In this document: positions 1 through 10,940 of the stretch, piece after piece
Position numbering within the stretch: the first letter of the stretch is position 1
Layout: the number at the start of each line of letters is the position of its first letter
Source: Micrasema longulum
Lineage: Eukaryota > Arthropoda > Insecta > Trichoptera > Brachycentridae
Length of the DNA stretch: 64,000 nt
NCBI GenBank assembly: GCA_022494885.1
Contig: JAGVSM010003710.1
Span: 1 to 64,000, forward strand
Reading direction: 5' to 3'
Translations under genes and position numbers: made by a program
Notes under the pieces: model-generated
Told to the model about the DNA's origin: nothing
Database searches by the model: none
Seen by the model: only the letters and a program-made list of their open reading frames with translations

Positions 1-134
1 AATAAACACAATACTTTAAATGTAATATTCTTAATGGGCAGATAGATATAAGACTAGGTATACCAGTAAAAGTGTCACTTTTCAGGAAAGCAAAAAACGT
101 TATTATAAATCTAATTATTTAGCTACATAACTCG

Positions 135-945
135 CTACTACTACTACAACCATCCCGTCACTCCACCGTAGGGGTAAGCAGAGAGAATAGACCGCCACGC
201 ACGTCTACCTGGCATACATTTCTAGCTTCTTTCACATTCATACATGCTCTTCGGTTCTGCCTGCTTTTGACATGACCAGACTTAAGATTTTGGTTTATCT
301 GATCATGCCATGTCTTCCTAGGTCATTCTCGTCTCACGCTACCGTTTGTTCTCGCTATATATACTTGTTTTACCATTCTTTTGTCAGCCATTCGTTCTAC
401 ATGACCGAACCATCTCAGAGACCCTTTCTTCATCTAATCAATTATACCTGACTCAGATTTTCTCTCTCGCCTGATTTCATAATTCGTAACCCTGTCATGC
501 ATTGTTTTCCCACACATTCGTCTAAGAGATTGCATCCTTCCTCTGCCAGTTCCATGTTTCACTTCCATACATAAGTGTTGGGACTAAAACTCCGTTGTGC
601 ACTGCCAGTTTGACATATTTTTATTAGCAATTACTGTGCTAAGTGCGCCGTTCATTTTGTTGCCCGCATTCACTCACATATTTTTCTACTCTTCCATCTC
701 TTAAAAAGGTGCTTCCCAGATACACAAATTCTTCTATTTATTCGAGACATTCGTTGTTTACATTTATTATGCAATCAGTAACCTCACTTCCCCTTTCAAA
801 TACCATCACTTTTGAATTATTTTCGCTAATCACCAATTAGCTCTCCAGGCATACATCATACATTCTAGAGACTATTTGTTCCAAATCCTCCTTGCTGCTT
901 GCTAAAAGAATTGCATCATCAGCGTACAACAAGCAAGTCACTGGA
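135..945 (-). mobile_element. RTE-like LINE 3' part with reverse transcriptase YADD motif, broken
   Basis: On the minus strand this reads LLYADDAILLASSKEDL, the reverse transcriptase catalytic box, then EEFVYLGSTFLRDGR, LAVHNGVLVPTLMYGSE and, towards 150, the RWFGHV and GRPRKTWHDQ region typical of insect RTE/CR1-type elements. Several stops and frame changes show it is dead. It ends at 135-149 in a (TAG)n-type tail, the same tail as the copies at 31.6-31.9 kb and 33.6 kb. 5'-truncated. Confidence 0.8.
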
Positions 946-1039
946 AAACTACTCATATTTTGCGAAGTGGGTTATTATTTACAGATTATTTCATCTGTGT
1001 AACCACATTCGAGTAATTTATACAAATAAAAGATTTATT

Positions 1040-1890
1040 CCAGATAAACTACTTGAACCAAATATGGGACAGAAATAATCCTGTAGCAATTGCACAGAAA
1101 TCTTTAATCCGAGCTATTTTTAAAAAAACATTTCGTTATCCAAGTGACTTGCTCTTCAAAGAATTCAGAGTACTGAATATTATTCAACAGTATATATTGA
1201 GAACGGTAGTGGTTACACACATAAATAGAGACATTTACCCAAGCGTCAACCACAACTATAATACAAGATACTCTAATAGGGATATGATACTAAGTGAAGG
1301 GGTCAACACTGTTCTGGCATCGAAACAACACTATTACGTAGGCAAAAAAGTCCATAACCTTTTGCCAGAATCGTGGAAAGACGGAAGTGTTGTCAAGTTA
1401 CGGAACGTGTTGACCTCGCTCTTTCATGACATTGGTCGTAGGGAGTCAGAAAAGTTGATGCATGCCACGGATTGGAGACTCTTACTGGATGTCGAAAATA
1501 AATTATAAAAAATAATGAATATTTAAAAAAAAATATATTTATAGATGACAACCATGAAGTTTCGCATAAATAAATTGTCTATGTTTTTATGAATGTATGC
1601 ATGTGTATACGCATGGGTGTATGTATGTGTGTGTGTGTATGTACATATGTATATATGTGTATATATATATATGTGTGTGTATATATGTGTATGTCTGTAT
1701 GTATATGTATCAAAATGTGTGTACGAATAAGTTTAGTTTGTCTGTGCTCTATATTAATTTGTTAACTATTATAATATATTAAAATGTAATTGCCTAGCTT
1801 GGAACGGGGTATGTACCCTTGTTAGCTGGGCAAAGTGAACATGGAATTGTATTTTGATAAAGAGTGTAAATAAATAAAATAAATAAATAA
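1040..1890 (+). mobile_element. Jockey/CR1-like LINE C-terminus and 3' UTR
   Basis: An open stretch (1053-1508) carries the post-RT C-terminal region common to jockey/CR1-type ORF2: FKEFRVLNIIQQYILR, YNTRYSNRDM, then HYYVGKKVHNLLPESW, and ends DVENKL-stop. A microsatellite-bearing 3' UTR follows, with GGAACGGGG and CTTGTTAGCTGGGCAAAG, ending in (AAATA)n near 1870-1890. 57.1 kb carries a relative of both the C-terminus (GRRESEKL) and the UTR. 5'-truncated, no catalytic domain. Confidence 0.75.
1591..1712 (+). repeat. TG/TATG microsatellite in LINE 3' UTR
   Basis: Imperfect TG, TATG and TA repeats over about 120 bases; the apparent reading frame of Met, Cys, Val, Tyr and Ile codons is a by-product. 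Confidence 0.85.
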
Positions 1891-2351
1891 GTTTATTTAT
1901 ACTACTAAAACTAACAACTTATACTATTTATACTTGTCAACGAATGATAGAAATCAGATTATTTATATGACTGTATGACTGAGACCATCTTGGACTATTT
2001 GCTGCTGAAAATATGATACAAATGCGCATGCTTATTTTATTAAAACCGAAGTTTAATAGGCAAGTTGTTTATTTGTGTTTTGAGAGGTCGTATAAGTGTA
2101 CTGTTTATACCATTGATGCAAGCATACACAAGGAAAATTTTCTCATATAAATCGTAAAATGAATAAAAATGCCGTTATGCTTTTATGTCCGCCCGTCAAA
2201 GATATATGAAGATAAATAATTGCGAAATATATCTCCAAACATTTTTCTAGCGTGATATCATTTATGACACAAACATTTAATGATAAATAAATAATAGCGA
2301 TTATTAGATATATTCAAAAAGCCTTTCCGTTGTAAATCAGAACAATTATTT

Positions 2352-3060
2352 CGTAAATCCAATATATTACAACAGAGATGATGAACATTTAAGAGAAGGT
2401 TATTACCTAGAAGCCCAGGCATCTACAGGGCTTATGACCTGTCAATGACTGGTTTAAGTGGCCACTTTACACCCTGAGTAACATTCACCATTCTGCCCAT
2501 ATTTGAACATCTATATTCCTTCAATTCTTTCATCTGCTGATGTTTGTGATGTTAAAGAGCTGAAACCTTTATTTATGCGGGTGAGATTCATCTAATTAAA
2601 TTACTTCCATATTACCTTCTCTTAAATGTTCTTCATTTCTGTTGTAATATTTTGGTGTGAACAGCTCCCCAGGGAGTTGAATCCAGTCCTTGTCTGCAGA
2701 AGTTTGGACAGACTCAAACTATTGTTGATAAATCCACCTGGTCCATGAAGAAGTATAGAAATTGAAAAAATAACATTTTCAGGCGTTGCTTAGTAGGTAT
2801 GTAGGTAAAATAATTCAATTAGATGAATCTCACCCGCATAAATAAAGGTTTTAGCTCTTTAACTTCACAAACATCAACATATGAAAAAATCGAAGGAATA
2901 TAGATGTTAAAATGTGGGCAGAATGGTGAATGTAACACAGTTTGTAAAGTGGCCATTTACACCAGCCAATGACAGGTCATAAGCTCTGTAGATCCCTAGA
3001 CTTCTATATTACTTTCTCTGTTCTTTATATCTGTTGTAATATGTTAAAAAAGCATTATAT
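2352..3060. repeat. Family A element, head-to-head copy
   Basis: Forward family A start at 2352 (TTACAACAGAGATGATGAAC), forward core with AAGTGGCCACTT near 2458, then from about 2605 the sequence turns to the minus strand. There it holds reverse start, reverse T segment (AGGGAGTTGAATCCAGTCC), reverse AGGCAACGCC region, reverse core, and ends in the reverse start GTTGTAATATGTTAA. The element therefore begins and ends with its own 5' start, inverted. No clear target-site duplication. Confidence 0.8.
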
Positions 3061-3290
3061 CAACTGCCATACGAATATTTTAAAAAGTAATTTTGAGAAA
3101 AACTTTACGTGGGTGGCTTTAAGATTGATGCTGATTAAACTGGCCGAAGAGAAGTATGGAAAATTAAAGGGATTTTCGTTTTTTTTTTAGTAATTAAAGT
3201 AATTCCCTAGAATCTCACCCACAATAATAAAAGTTTCAGCCCTCTTTTCAAATATAAATTCAATAGAATTTCATGGGGTCGATTATTTGG
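3060..3290 (-). repeat. Diverged family A subtype (A4)
   Basis: Matches 11370-11590 in inverted orientation over about 210 bases, including GGTGGCTTTAAGATTGATGC and TGGCCGAAGAGAAGTATGG. It contains the family A stretch with AATCTCACCC and GTTTCAGC, but the rest differs from subtypes A1-A3. The short ORF across it is meaningless. Confidence 0.65.
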
Positions 3291-3650
3291 GATAGTTGCT
3301 GAATGTACATCTTGAGTGGTTTATGCTATGTATATGTGCCGCATGTAATGTATATGTTTGTGTATGTTTTATATGTGCGTTCATGTGTGTGCGTGGATGG
3401 CTCGGAGTGTACATTCGGTATTTTTATTTATTTTAATTTATTACCTCCATGGAAAACGCAAATGTCAACAATTATTCTTTTATCACTTAAAATTCTTATT
3501 TATTTTTTATTTTTTGTCACATTTAATGTTTATATCTTTTTAATTTATGAAAACTTAATTGGTCTTTTTATGTTAAAAAATTGTTGTTTTTAGTACTTAT
3601 TTTGTATGACGGTATGTTTTCTGAATAAAAAATAAATAAATAAAAAAAAC
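3290..3650. other. AT-rich intron, possible LINE 3' tail
   Basis: TG-rich then T-rich sequence ending TATGTTTTCTGAATAAAA and (AATA)n at 3610-3650. That ending resembles the tail of the LINE at 44.5-45.26 kb. No gene seen. Confidence 0.35.
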
Positions 3651-3654
3651 TCAT

Positions 3655-3920
3655 TAGTTAACCCGAAAAAAATTTGATAATGATTCTTAAGATAAAAATA
3701 ACTTTATTTAATTCACTTTCATATAATTTTGAATTATCTATTTTTACCTCTGTTTTGTATAAATACATTGAACTCCTTAATAAAGATACCAGTCTCGAAG
3801 ATGTCGCGAAAGTGATGAAACCGGTCAGTGGATATTAAAAATTTTTGAATTAAAGTATCGCTCGTCTTTTATCTATATAATAAATTATAATGAACTTCCA
3901 TCAAGAATTTTCCATCAAGA
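3655..3920 (+). repeat. Penelope-like hairpin repeat, family E
   Basis: Contains GAAGATGTCGCGAAAGTGAT then GAAACCGGTCAGTGG (3797-3832), a stem-loop followed by GAAAC. Relatives are at 14255-14470 (+) and 49360-49690 (- then +). Downstream is the shared stretch TTAAAGTATCGCTCGTC and TATATAATAAATTATAATGA. Hairpins of this layout occur in Penelope-like elements; the assignment is tentative. Confidence 0.55.
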
Positions 3921-4288
3921 ACAAACTTAAATATTTTATATTTTGGAGTTCACAATTTGAAGTGCAGAAGCTAAGTGACATCGTGTGTTGATGAACAAAG
4001 TCTCACCGCTTTACTCATACTAAATTGAAATTAAAACCCTCTCACTTCACAAAGCTTTGAAAATAGGACTGGGGTGACATTCATTTTTTTAACATGACAG
4101 CAACAAGCCTCTGAATATTCAATTAAAATCCGAAGCGATTCCAGGAAATTCAATTAATATCGCGCGCGTATTGAAAAAAGCCATGTTAGATTTTATTTTA
4201 GTTATTTTTTTTTTTTTTTAAATCATAATCCAACAACTTGAGCACAGCAATTTAATACAGGATATATAAAGAGGAAATAAAGATAAGA

Positions 4289-4429
4289 AAGGGAAGCAAA
4301 AAATGATATGATTTGTATATATATGTTTGGATAATTTATATAGCGCCCTTGAGGTGATTTTCACAAAAATGGCGCTATGTAAATTATCCAAACATATATA
4401 TACAAATCATATCATTTTTTGCTTCCCTT
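4289..4429. repeat. Near-perfect 59-bp inverted repeat, 23-base loop
   Basis: Arms 4289-4347 and 4371-4429 are reverse complements with a single visible mismatch near the loop. The inner part TTATATAGCGCC and the loop with GAGGTGATTTTCAC belong to repeat G (also at 7860, 11930 and 33200). A transcript would fold into a long hairpin. Confidence 0.9.
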
Positions 4430-4439
4430 AATTATCTGT

Positions 4440-4850
4440 ATTTCCTTTTTATATGTCCTGTAGCTTAATCTCAAATAACTATCAACGTCAATTCGTTTCT
4501 TTTTTGGGTGATACCGTGTGCGTATGTTGGATTTGTTCCAACGCCTACTGCCGACTGTGACACGGTACAAATTACTAGTACTTAAACACATACTTTTTCT
4601 ACAAAACACTCAGTTTACCCTGAAGATGGCTCCTGCAATGGTAGCCGAAACGTCGGAACAAATCCAACACACACGGTATCACCCAAAAAAGAAACAAATT
4701 GATAACGGTGACCGTGAAAACCTTCGTACATATTCAAATATCAACGTGCTTAAAAACATGCTAGGCGTTTGAGTAATCACAATGAACATGCTTAAGTTAT
4801 CGCAGTCAAAAGTCAACGCTCGTGCCGGTTGGTTTTTTGTTTTCCTCGTA
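4440..4850 (+). repeat. Penelope-like repeat with nested inverted repeat
   Basis: Arms 4488-4539 and 4655-4702 form a roughly 48-bp inverted repeat (GGATTTGTTCC / GGAACAAATCC cores). Inside, at 4620-4654, is CTGAAGATGGCTCC, a stem-loop, then AGCCGAAACGTC. The downstream part (4740-4850, ending CCTCGTAAATAAATACAG) recurs inverted at 44045-44215. The two overlapping ORFs here on opposite strands are mirror products of the inverted repeat, not genes. Confidence 0.6.
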
Positions 4851-5228
4851 AATAAATACAGTTTATTGGAGAAATCTTGGCGTTTACTATAAATAATAAT
4901 ACAATATATTGCATTTATTTAAAATAAAACACTTTGTAAATTTACCACACAAGAGTTTAATACATTAAAACACGACTTGTTTCGGGTAATCAGTATTTGT
5001 CATTTTTGTCTTCTTTCTCTTTCTGTCATATTGGTCACCTTTATACGGCATCTTATCTCCTCATTCCTTATTCGGTCTCTTAAGGAGACGCCCGACATTT
5101 GTCTTTCCATAGACCGCTGAGTTCACTTAATTTTGTGGACACTTCTAGCAGTGAGTGATATCAGTTTGAGTGTGTCTAAATGTCCGTGTCCAGGTGGATA
5201 AAGAAAACAGTTATGTGTGTGAAATAGA

Positions 5229-5490
5229 ACCAAACAGCCTCCGTGGTGTAGTGGTCAAGACGCTTGACTCACACACGAAAGGTTCCGGGTTCGATTCCCG
5301 GTGAGAACACCAAAAATAATATGTGATTTTTCTCAAACCCGGGTGTTCAGTGATGTAATTCAGCACTGAAATTGGGCCTCCTGACCTGTTGTGGTGCAAA
5401 AATAAATAAAACTCTAAGTTGTTGTTTTCAACTCGATGGATACTCTCAAGTGAAAATCCTAAAGTATGTTTTGTCAGACAAAACAAAACA
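5229..5490 (+). mobile_element. tRNA-derived SINE
   Basis: The head has RNA polymerase III boxes: TGGTGTAGTGGTC (A-box region) and GGGTTCGATTCCCGG (B box and T arm). The 5' and 3' acceptor strands do not pair and no anticodon stem forms, so it is a SINE head rather than a tRNA gene. A body of about 180 bases of non-tRNA sequence follows. Confidence 0.65.
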
Positions 5491-5705
5491 GTAGACTATG
5501 TATTTTTATAGGGTAAAAAATATTTACAAACATGTATGTAATATGGATACATAGCAGTTTGTGAAGAAATAAAATATCTGATGAACAAGAATGTTTTATT
5601 AACAGCACAATAAAATATGAAACAATGGCTCCATTCACAATTGCAAAACTAAAATGCCAGACAATATAGAACTAGGTTGATTGAAGTTTTGTAAACACGC
5701 TCGCA

Positions 5706-5815
5706 CATAACAAAAACAAACCGTCACGCTGTTTACCCGTAGGGGTAGGTAGAAAAAGAACGCCTTTCACCATGTCTTTGCATACATACCTCGATTCTTC
5801 TACTTGCAAATATCT
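5706..5815 (-). mobile_element. RTE-like LINE 3' end fragment
   Basis: CCGTCACGCTGTTTACCCG then AGGGGTAGGTAG and ATGTCTTTGCATACATACCT match the 3' terminal region of the RTE copies at 45.57 and 50.62 kb, minus strand. Confidence 0.6.
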
Positions 5816-6110
5816 CAGGCACGAACGCAGTATTAATTAAAAGATACTTAATTACTTAGAGGCTCCAACCTCAGGGGGCCTTGGCCAAAAATCACCTAGT
5901 TCTGCCTCTGGGCCTGGGTTTTACACGCTATGTGAGCTTTTTTTATAATGTCAAAATACCTACGTAAAAAACTTAAAGGGGGCCCTAGACTCTTAGGGCC
6001 CTACAGGCCCTAGATCTCTTGCTGCGGTTCGGTAACCTTTTTTTAATATAGTAATTGCATTATTTTTTTCTTTGCTTATAATATACAAGGTTTATATTTC
6101 AAAAAAGGAT
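5815..6110. other. Unassigned intron with GGCC-rich short repeats
   Basis: Locally GC-rich against its surroundings: repeated GGGGGCC and AGGGCCCTA blocks between 5860 and 6015. No reading frame or known family recognised. Confidence 0.3.
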
Positions 6111-6227
6111 TTTCTTGCAGTTAAATTACTATATAGAACAAGAAGGATATTCTAGAATGGGCCAATCAGGAACTTCTCAGCATTTGCTCACATGGAGAGA
6201 AAACCACTTAAAACTCTTTAGGAGAAG

Positions 6228-6600
6228 CTATGAGAAGCTGACAGTAGTCAACAGGCCTTCCGTTCCACTAGAAGAGTGTTCGGCATTTTGTTCCCTACAT
6301 TGGTTTATTTTACCAATTGCCTGCACTATATTGAACATATATGACACTACCTGACGTGTAAGTTCTTTATTACCTATCACCGATGGGATGTAGCTAAGAT
6401 CTTCACCCAGGCTTCTGCAGCGCACCTCCAGCTGTTGTCTTTGAAAGCTGAAAAGGGGACAATGGATCAACAGATGAAGAACATCTTGAGGAGTTTCACT
6501 GTCGCATCAGCTATCGATCTCAGAGAGCTAGAAGTGATGCAGGTAGCTCATGAACTCACCATGACCCGGGTAACCTAGAACGCAACCAACACAATTGGCA
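6228..6600 (-). mobile_element. LINE ORF2 C-terminus (R1/jockey type), broken
   Basis: The minus strand reads SETPQDVLHLLIHCPLFSFQ, matching the H-x-C-P tail that ends the ORF2 of many insect LINEs, then RQQLEVRCRSLGED. CVGCV lies just upstream after a frame change, like the paired cysteines of that tail. The 79-codon plus-strand ORF is its shadow. Confidence 0.65.
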
Positions 6601-6770
6601 TGATCAGATAAATATTTTTTTAATGTCTAATCAAGTCAAAAGCAGACACAGATTGTGGAAGAAGCTAAGAATGTATGTTAGGAAATACGCGCTTGGCATT
6701 CTATCCCTCTGCCTACCGCTAACGAAAAACGAAGTTGTGGCGTGATTTATGAATTCCTTCAACAAACACA
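6600..6770 (+). mobile_element. RTE-like LINE 3' end fragment
   Basis: Plus-strand relic: GGCATGATCAGATAAATAT, AAAAGCAGACACAG and CCTCTGCCTACCGC correspond to the WHDQI, KSRQ and SAYP region of the copy at 31.6-31.9 kb. Ends GTGGCGTGAT. Confidence 0.6.
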
Positions 6771-7262
6771 TCCTTTGTTCCTAGTTTGCGATACAAATTA
6801 GTTTATTTATCCTTTCATTTACGCAAAACAAAAGCAAAATTTGCAATAACTCGTGGCGTCTAGGTGTTGTAGTTAATCCTGTAGAAGGATTGTAAATTAA
6901 ATGTACCAAGATATGCATACAATAGACTATTGTTAAGATCCTTTTGTTCTGCTAGGATACACAAGTGTGGTTGAAGTGAGTCTATAACAGCTAGCATATT
7001 GTGCAACTAAGCAACTTGATAATTGCATCGAGAGAACAGAGAAATAATCCCGTGAAAACTTAAAAGTAGAAAACATTTTCAGCTGAAATGCAAATTATTT
7101 CGCTTAAGTATAAAAAGCTTGTATTCTGAGCATATCCAGAGTTGAATATTAATGAATATGCAAAACGTTTCTTTGTTTTTGATTATTTCTTTGCCTTTAG
7201 TTTTCGTTTTAAGGCAACTCTTTTACTTCATAAAAATTACCAGAATATGAGTAGAGTTGAGT
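6770..7262. other. Intron without recognised feature
   Basis: AT-rich; no motif, frame or repeat recognised. Confidence 0.4.
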
Positions 7263-7400
7263 CGGGTTGTGGTTCTGTGGCTAGCGTTGCGGACTCACGG
7301 ATTTATTAGAGGTCCGAGGTTTGAGCACCCCTCTACCCCAACTTGATTTCCATTTTCTAATAGTGAGTTATTTACAATTTGTGAAAATTATAAAAGCACT
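7263..7400 (+). mobile_element. SINE1 copy (tRNA-derived)
   Basis: GGGTTGTGGTTCTGTGGCTAG head, GGACTCACGG, diverged B box (GAGGTTTGAGCAC), then the shared body TTTTCTAATAGTGAGTTATT. Seven more copies of this family lie in the window. Confidence 0.75.
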
Positions 7401-7439
7401 AATACTTGTTTAAAAGAATGAAAATTTTCAGTGGTTTTT

Positions 7440-7785
7440 TTTTTCATTTGTTAATAGACTAACTAAGCCAAAATATATTTTTAAAGTTTTTCTGAAATTA
7501 CTCCGTGCGTGACGTCTTAAGTTATCTTCCGCTTTTTCTCGGTCAGTTTTGCCGATTGATCCGTTGACTTATCCGTAAACTGGAAAACTTTCACAGTTCT
7601 CTTAACATCGTTCAAAGTAGTTCTTTTTTATATTATAAGTTTTTTAAAGTATTTTTTGTATTTTTTTACATGCATTTTTACGAAAAATTGCTGAACAATT
7701 TAATACTCTAATTTTTAGCGCGCATGAGAAAACTTTTTTTATATCCAATTTCCTATAGGGCTCAACTTCCTTATTGATGAAATAT
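7440..7785 (+). repeat. Repeat K, likely TIR element remnant
   Basis: Shares GACTAACTAA, AATTACTCCG and GTGACGTC with 60990-61310, and the end CTCAACTTCCTTATTGATG with 15365-15400. 60943-60975 carries an inverted version of that end (GAGGAAGTTCAGTG), suggesting terminal inverted repeats. Confidence 0.45.
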
Positions 7786-7854
7786 GTATGTTTAAATAAA
7801 GATCAAGTTATGCTGCAGAAAATGAAGACAAACGACTATGACCAAAAACGACAT

Positions 7855-8335
7855 TTATTTATTTATATTTGGATGGTTTATATAGCGCCGTTTTTGTGAA
7901 AATCACCTCAAGGCATTATAAAATTAAGCAAATACAAATTAATATCGAAAATCTGCACAGAACAAACGGCTGTTTCCAGGCACCCAATCAGAATGATATG
8001 ACTAATAAATTCAAATCAAGACCTGAATTTTTAAAGTTAAATTGAGCTCTTTAATAAACAAATATAAAAAAAATAATTGTTAATCGTTTTTCCCTAGTTA
8101 GCGTATTATTTGTCCTGTATTTATTACGTGTGAATCCTGGCACTTCACCAAACTTTTGAATTTGAAGAGCAAGTGCTTGAGGAAAGTATTAAGTATAAGC
8201 TGGTTCAATTTGCCAACGTCGAAGTCAGAGAATGGATGCAGCAACCTCTCATAGTGAGCGTTTTGGGAGTGCGGAGTAGATCTGGCTCGGGCATGAGCTG
8301 CGGATGACTCAGAAGAGCCTTAACCCCATTTGCCT
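7855..8335 (+). repeat. Repeat G copy and flanking LINE-like 3' sequence
   Basis: TTTGGATGGTTTATATAGCG and AAATCACCTCAAGGC match repeat G at 4330, 11930 and 33200. AGCCTTAACCCCATTTGCC near 8310 recalls the end of the 12060-12120 copy. Middle portion unassigned. Confidence 0.4.
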
Positions 8336-9100
8336 CTTCTTTACTTCTAAATATTTAGCCTTATTTTATTGTTGTCATTATTTCGTATTTACTGCATTTT
8401 GTGGTTACCTACTGTATTGTATAGGACTCGTCGCACATTATTCATTCGATGTGTATCAGTTAAATTTAAAAAATAAAATGCTTTTTTTTTCTTCAGAATA
8501 CGGTTTTGAAATTTGACATACTTAAAAAAAAAAATTTAAAAAAACAATTTATATCATTTCGTCATTTGAATTTTAACAAAAAGGTTTCTAACTTTTTACT
8601 AAGCTCTTTATTGTACCATTTTAATACAATTTACAAGTTTTAAGCAAATATATTATTTTCATACTTACGCACCCATACAAACGCACCCTCTCCCTCTTTC
8701 ATTCCCACACGCACATGTATCCTCTCCCTCATTCATTCACTCATACACACATTCACATACACATGAATACAAACGTCACACAAATACAATTACTAAACTT
8801 CTTTTCTTATATATTATGTGTCATTATATTTACAGTGGATTTTTTTAATTGGCATTGTATTGTATAGATTTTTCTAATTATTTTGTTTATGTAATAGCTG
8901 TAAAAATCACAAATAAAATAAAATAAAGTCTCTCGCAGTTCTGGAAGGACGTTGTAACGATCCTTTACCTTACCTTCATATCAACAAATTATTAAAATAC
9001 GCTGTATTTTGTTTACCTACTTATTCAATCTCCTATGCGTGCGGATCAGGCCCCTTGGTACAATATAAAGTTTTTTTTATTTATTTTTTTATTATAAAAA
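8335..9100. other. AT-rich intron with CACA-rich stretch
   Basis: 8660-8790 is rich in CACA, CTCT and CATA. 8900-8930 ends in (AAATA)n, probably an undetermined LINE tail. Nothing coding. Confidence 0.35.
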
Positions 9101-9107
9101 GAAATAT

Positions 9108-9262
9108 TTTCGTTCTTATAATTTACGCAAATATTTCATTTTGAGGGCCATTTTCAACAAGTTGTAAATAACTCACTATTAGAAAATGGGAATCAAGTTG
9201 GGGCAGAGTGGGATTCGAACCACGAACCTTTGATTCGTGAGACCACAACCCGTGCCTAGTGT
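9108..9262 (-). mobile_element. SINE1 copy (tRNA-derived)
   Basis: Minus orientation: B box GGATTCGAACC (as read on +), body AACTCACTATTAGAAAATGG, tail TTCTTATAATTTACGCAAAT. Confidence 0.8.
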
Positions 9263-9599
9263 CGTTAACATTGTGAAGTTAACATTAATCTTCAATTTTA
9301 TTAACAAAATACAGTTCAGTTTTCTTTACGATTTTTTTGTAAATTTTCTAGTAAAGATAACACAATACGAGATAATCAGAATATAACAGTATTCCAAAAT
9401 GAGAAAATAGGGAAATATGACTTTTTTTATCATTTTAAAAGTAAAAGGTCCATAAAATACGGTCCAGCAAAAAAAAAAAATTTTGCTAACTTTTTCTAAT
9501 ACGGTCATTCCATTGGCCACGCCCCTCATACGTCACAATTCATATATATTTGTTCCTGGCCATTAAAATTTGTTTAGAACATTATCACGAATCTTAACG

Positions 9600-9866
9600 T
9601 CACATCATCATCATTCCCTTTAAGAAGCTGATGGTGCATAGGGCACTGGATCGGTATACCAATCGCAGCATATGTCAATTAATTTTGTTATATGAAGGTA
9701 AGGTGATCAGTCTTCCGCTTCAGGTACCCGTCCAGGGACTATGAAATATTCTCGTGTGAAAACACCCTTTTAAATCAATATTTCATATCAACCATGTCGA
9801 GAGTCGAACCCGAGACCTCTTGCATGGTAGGCAAACGCGCTGACCATTACACCACGGCCAAACACG
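9600..9866 (-). mobile_element. SINE2 copy (tRNA-derived, ATG/CAT tail)
   Basis: Minus strand head GGCCGTGGTGTAATGGTCAG, then TTGCCTACCATGCAA, which can form an anticodon-like stem, and GGGTTCGACTC (B box). The body includes AGGGACTATGAAATATTC and ACTGGATCGGTATACC (as on +) and ends in a (GAT)n tail, CATCATCATCATT on +. Confidence 0.8.
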
Positions 9867-10079
9867 TCGCGTTTTTCTAGCAACGTATATTTATTAAATT
9901 TATTTTTTAAATTTATGTATGAAAACATTTTTCCACAATATCCATATTGATTTGGAAAATACAATTAATTATTCTTAATTCATTTTATTTTTTTATAGGT
10001 ATTCGTATAATGTGTTATTTCCTTTTTGAGATTAAGGTTAAGACAGTTGAGATGAGAAAATGAAGACAGTTAAGATTAA

Positions 10080-10260
10080 TAAATCACTAACTGAAATTAT
10101 ACAATAAACTACCAGACAAAACTAAACAAAAGACTCGGACAACCTTTACTAAAAATATTATCTCTGACAATCGATTATGAATTAAAAAATTAAAAATAAT
10201 GTTGTTGAATTAATGTAATTCGTGGGGGTTTATAAATTAATTTCAAATACATAAAAAAAT
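10080..10260 (+). mobile_element. LINE J 3' fragment
   Basis: AAATTATACAATAAACTACC and AGACAAAACTAAACAAAAG encode the KLYNKLPDKTKQKTQT motif of the LINE at 51.9-52.3 kb and 45.02 kb. 5'-truncated. Confidence 0.7.
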
Positions 10261-10352
10261 AATTCAAAAATAGAAAACGCACAAAAGTTTTTTTTTCTAA
10301 ACATGTTTAATTACAGATTTCCGACTAAGGTATTTTATATTGTTCATACAAA

Positions 10353-10832
10353 TGTAGGATTTAGGTAGTTGTGGGTTGGTTGGAGCTCTACCTCTGTTAG
10401 AATTTGACAGAGAAGACACGAGGTTGCTGTTTGACATTTATTCATTACATGGCGAATAAATAATGAATTATGTCGCAGGAGTGTTACGGCGATGAGGAAT
10501 TGAAGATACTGCGCTTGAACTACATTCTGGAACTGAGTGACTTCGACGACTTAAGTGATCTGACTGAACTTGTTGGGCTGACTGACTTTGACTGCGTCCT
10601 GAGGTCTCTTATAGACCACGTTCTTTTAAAGTTCATTTTTTCATGGTAGGGTTGATGTGAATGTACTTTAGAACGATGCTCCCGATTTCATGTACAATAC
10701 TGATAGAGTTGCATTAAATGTGATATTCGATCCTATAGAAAATGATAGCATTGCATTTTTTGGTCATCACGCTACTTCAGGTGAAACGTTTAAGCACGTG
10801 TGTGTCATCGATTATGGACTATGAACCCTACA
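10353..10832 (+). mobile_element. Solo LTR with 4-bp target-site duplication
   Basis: 480 bases beginning TGTAGG and ending CCTACA, flanked on both sides by CAAA (10349-10352 and 10833-10836). A diverged relative is at 60417-60920. TG...CA ends with a 4-bp duplication fit a Gypsy-type LTR; no internal region is present, so it is a solo LTR left by recombination. Confidence 0.8.
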
Positions 10833-10892
10833 CAAATATAAACATTTTCGTGCAATTTTTTTTTTTTTAGAAAGATTTTAAAAGTAAAGTAA

Positions 10893-10940
10893 GGGGTAAG
10901 TACAATGTCTATCTTTATAGATAGACATTATACTTACCCC
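10893..10940. repeat. 22-bp hairpin abutting a C12 run
   Basis: Arms 10893-10914 and 10919-10940 pair with one mismatch around the loop TTAT; the right arm runs into twelve C (10937-10948). Confidence 0.9.

Noticed and set aside
3303..3593. 96-codon hydrophobic ORF
   Set aside because: Arises from TG/T-rich intron sequence; no similarity recognised.
5231..5305. Functional tRNA gene
   Set aside because: T arm and promoter boxes are good, but acceptor strands and anticodon stem do not pair; it continues into a SINE body.
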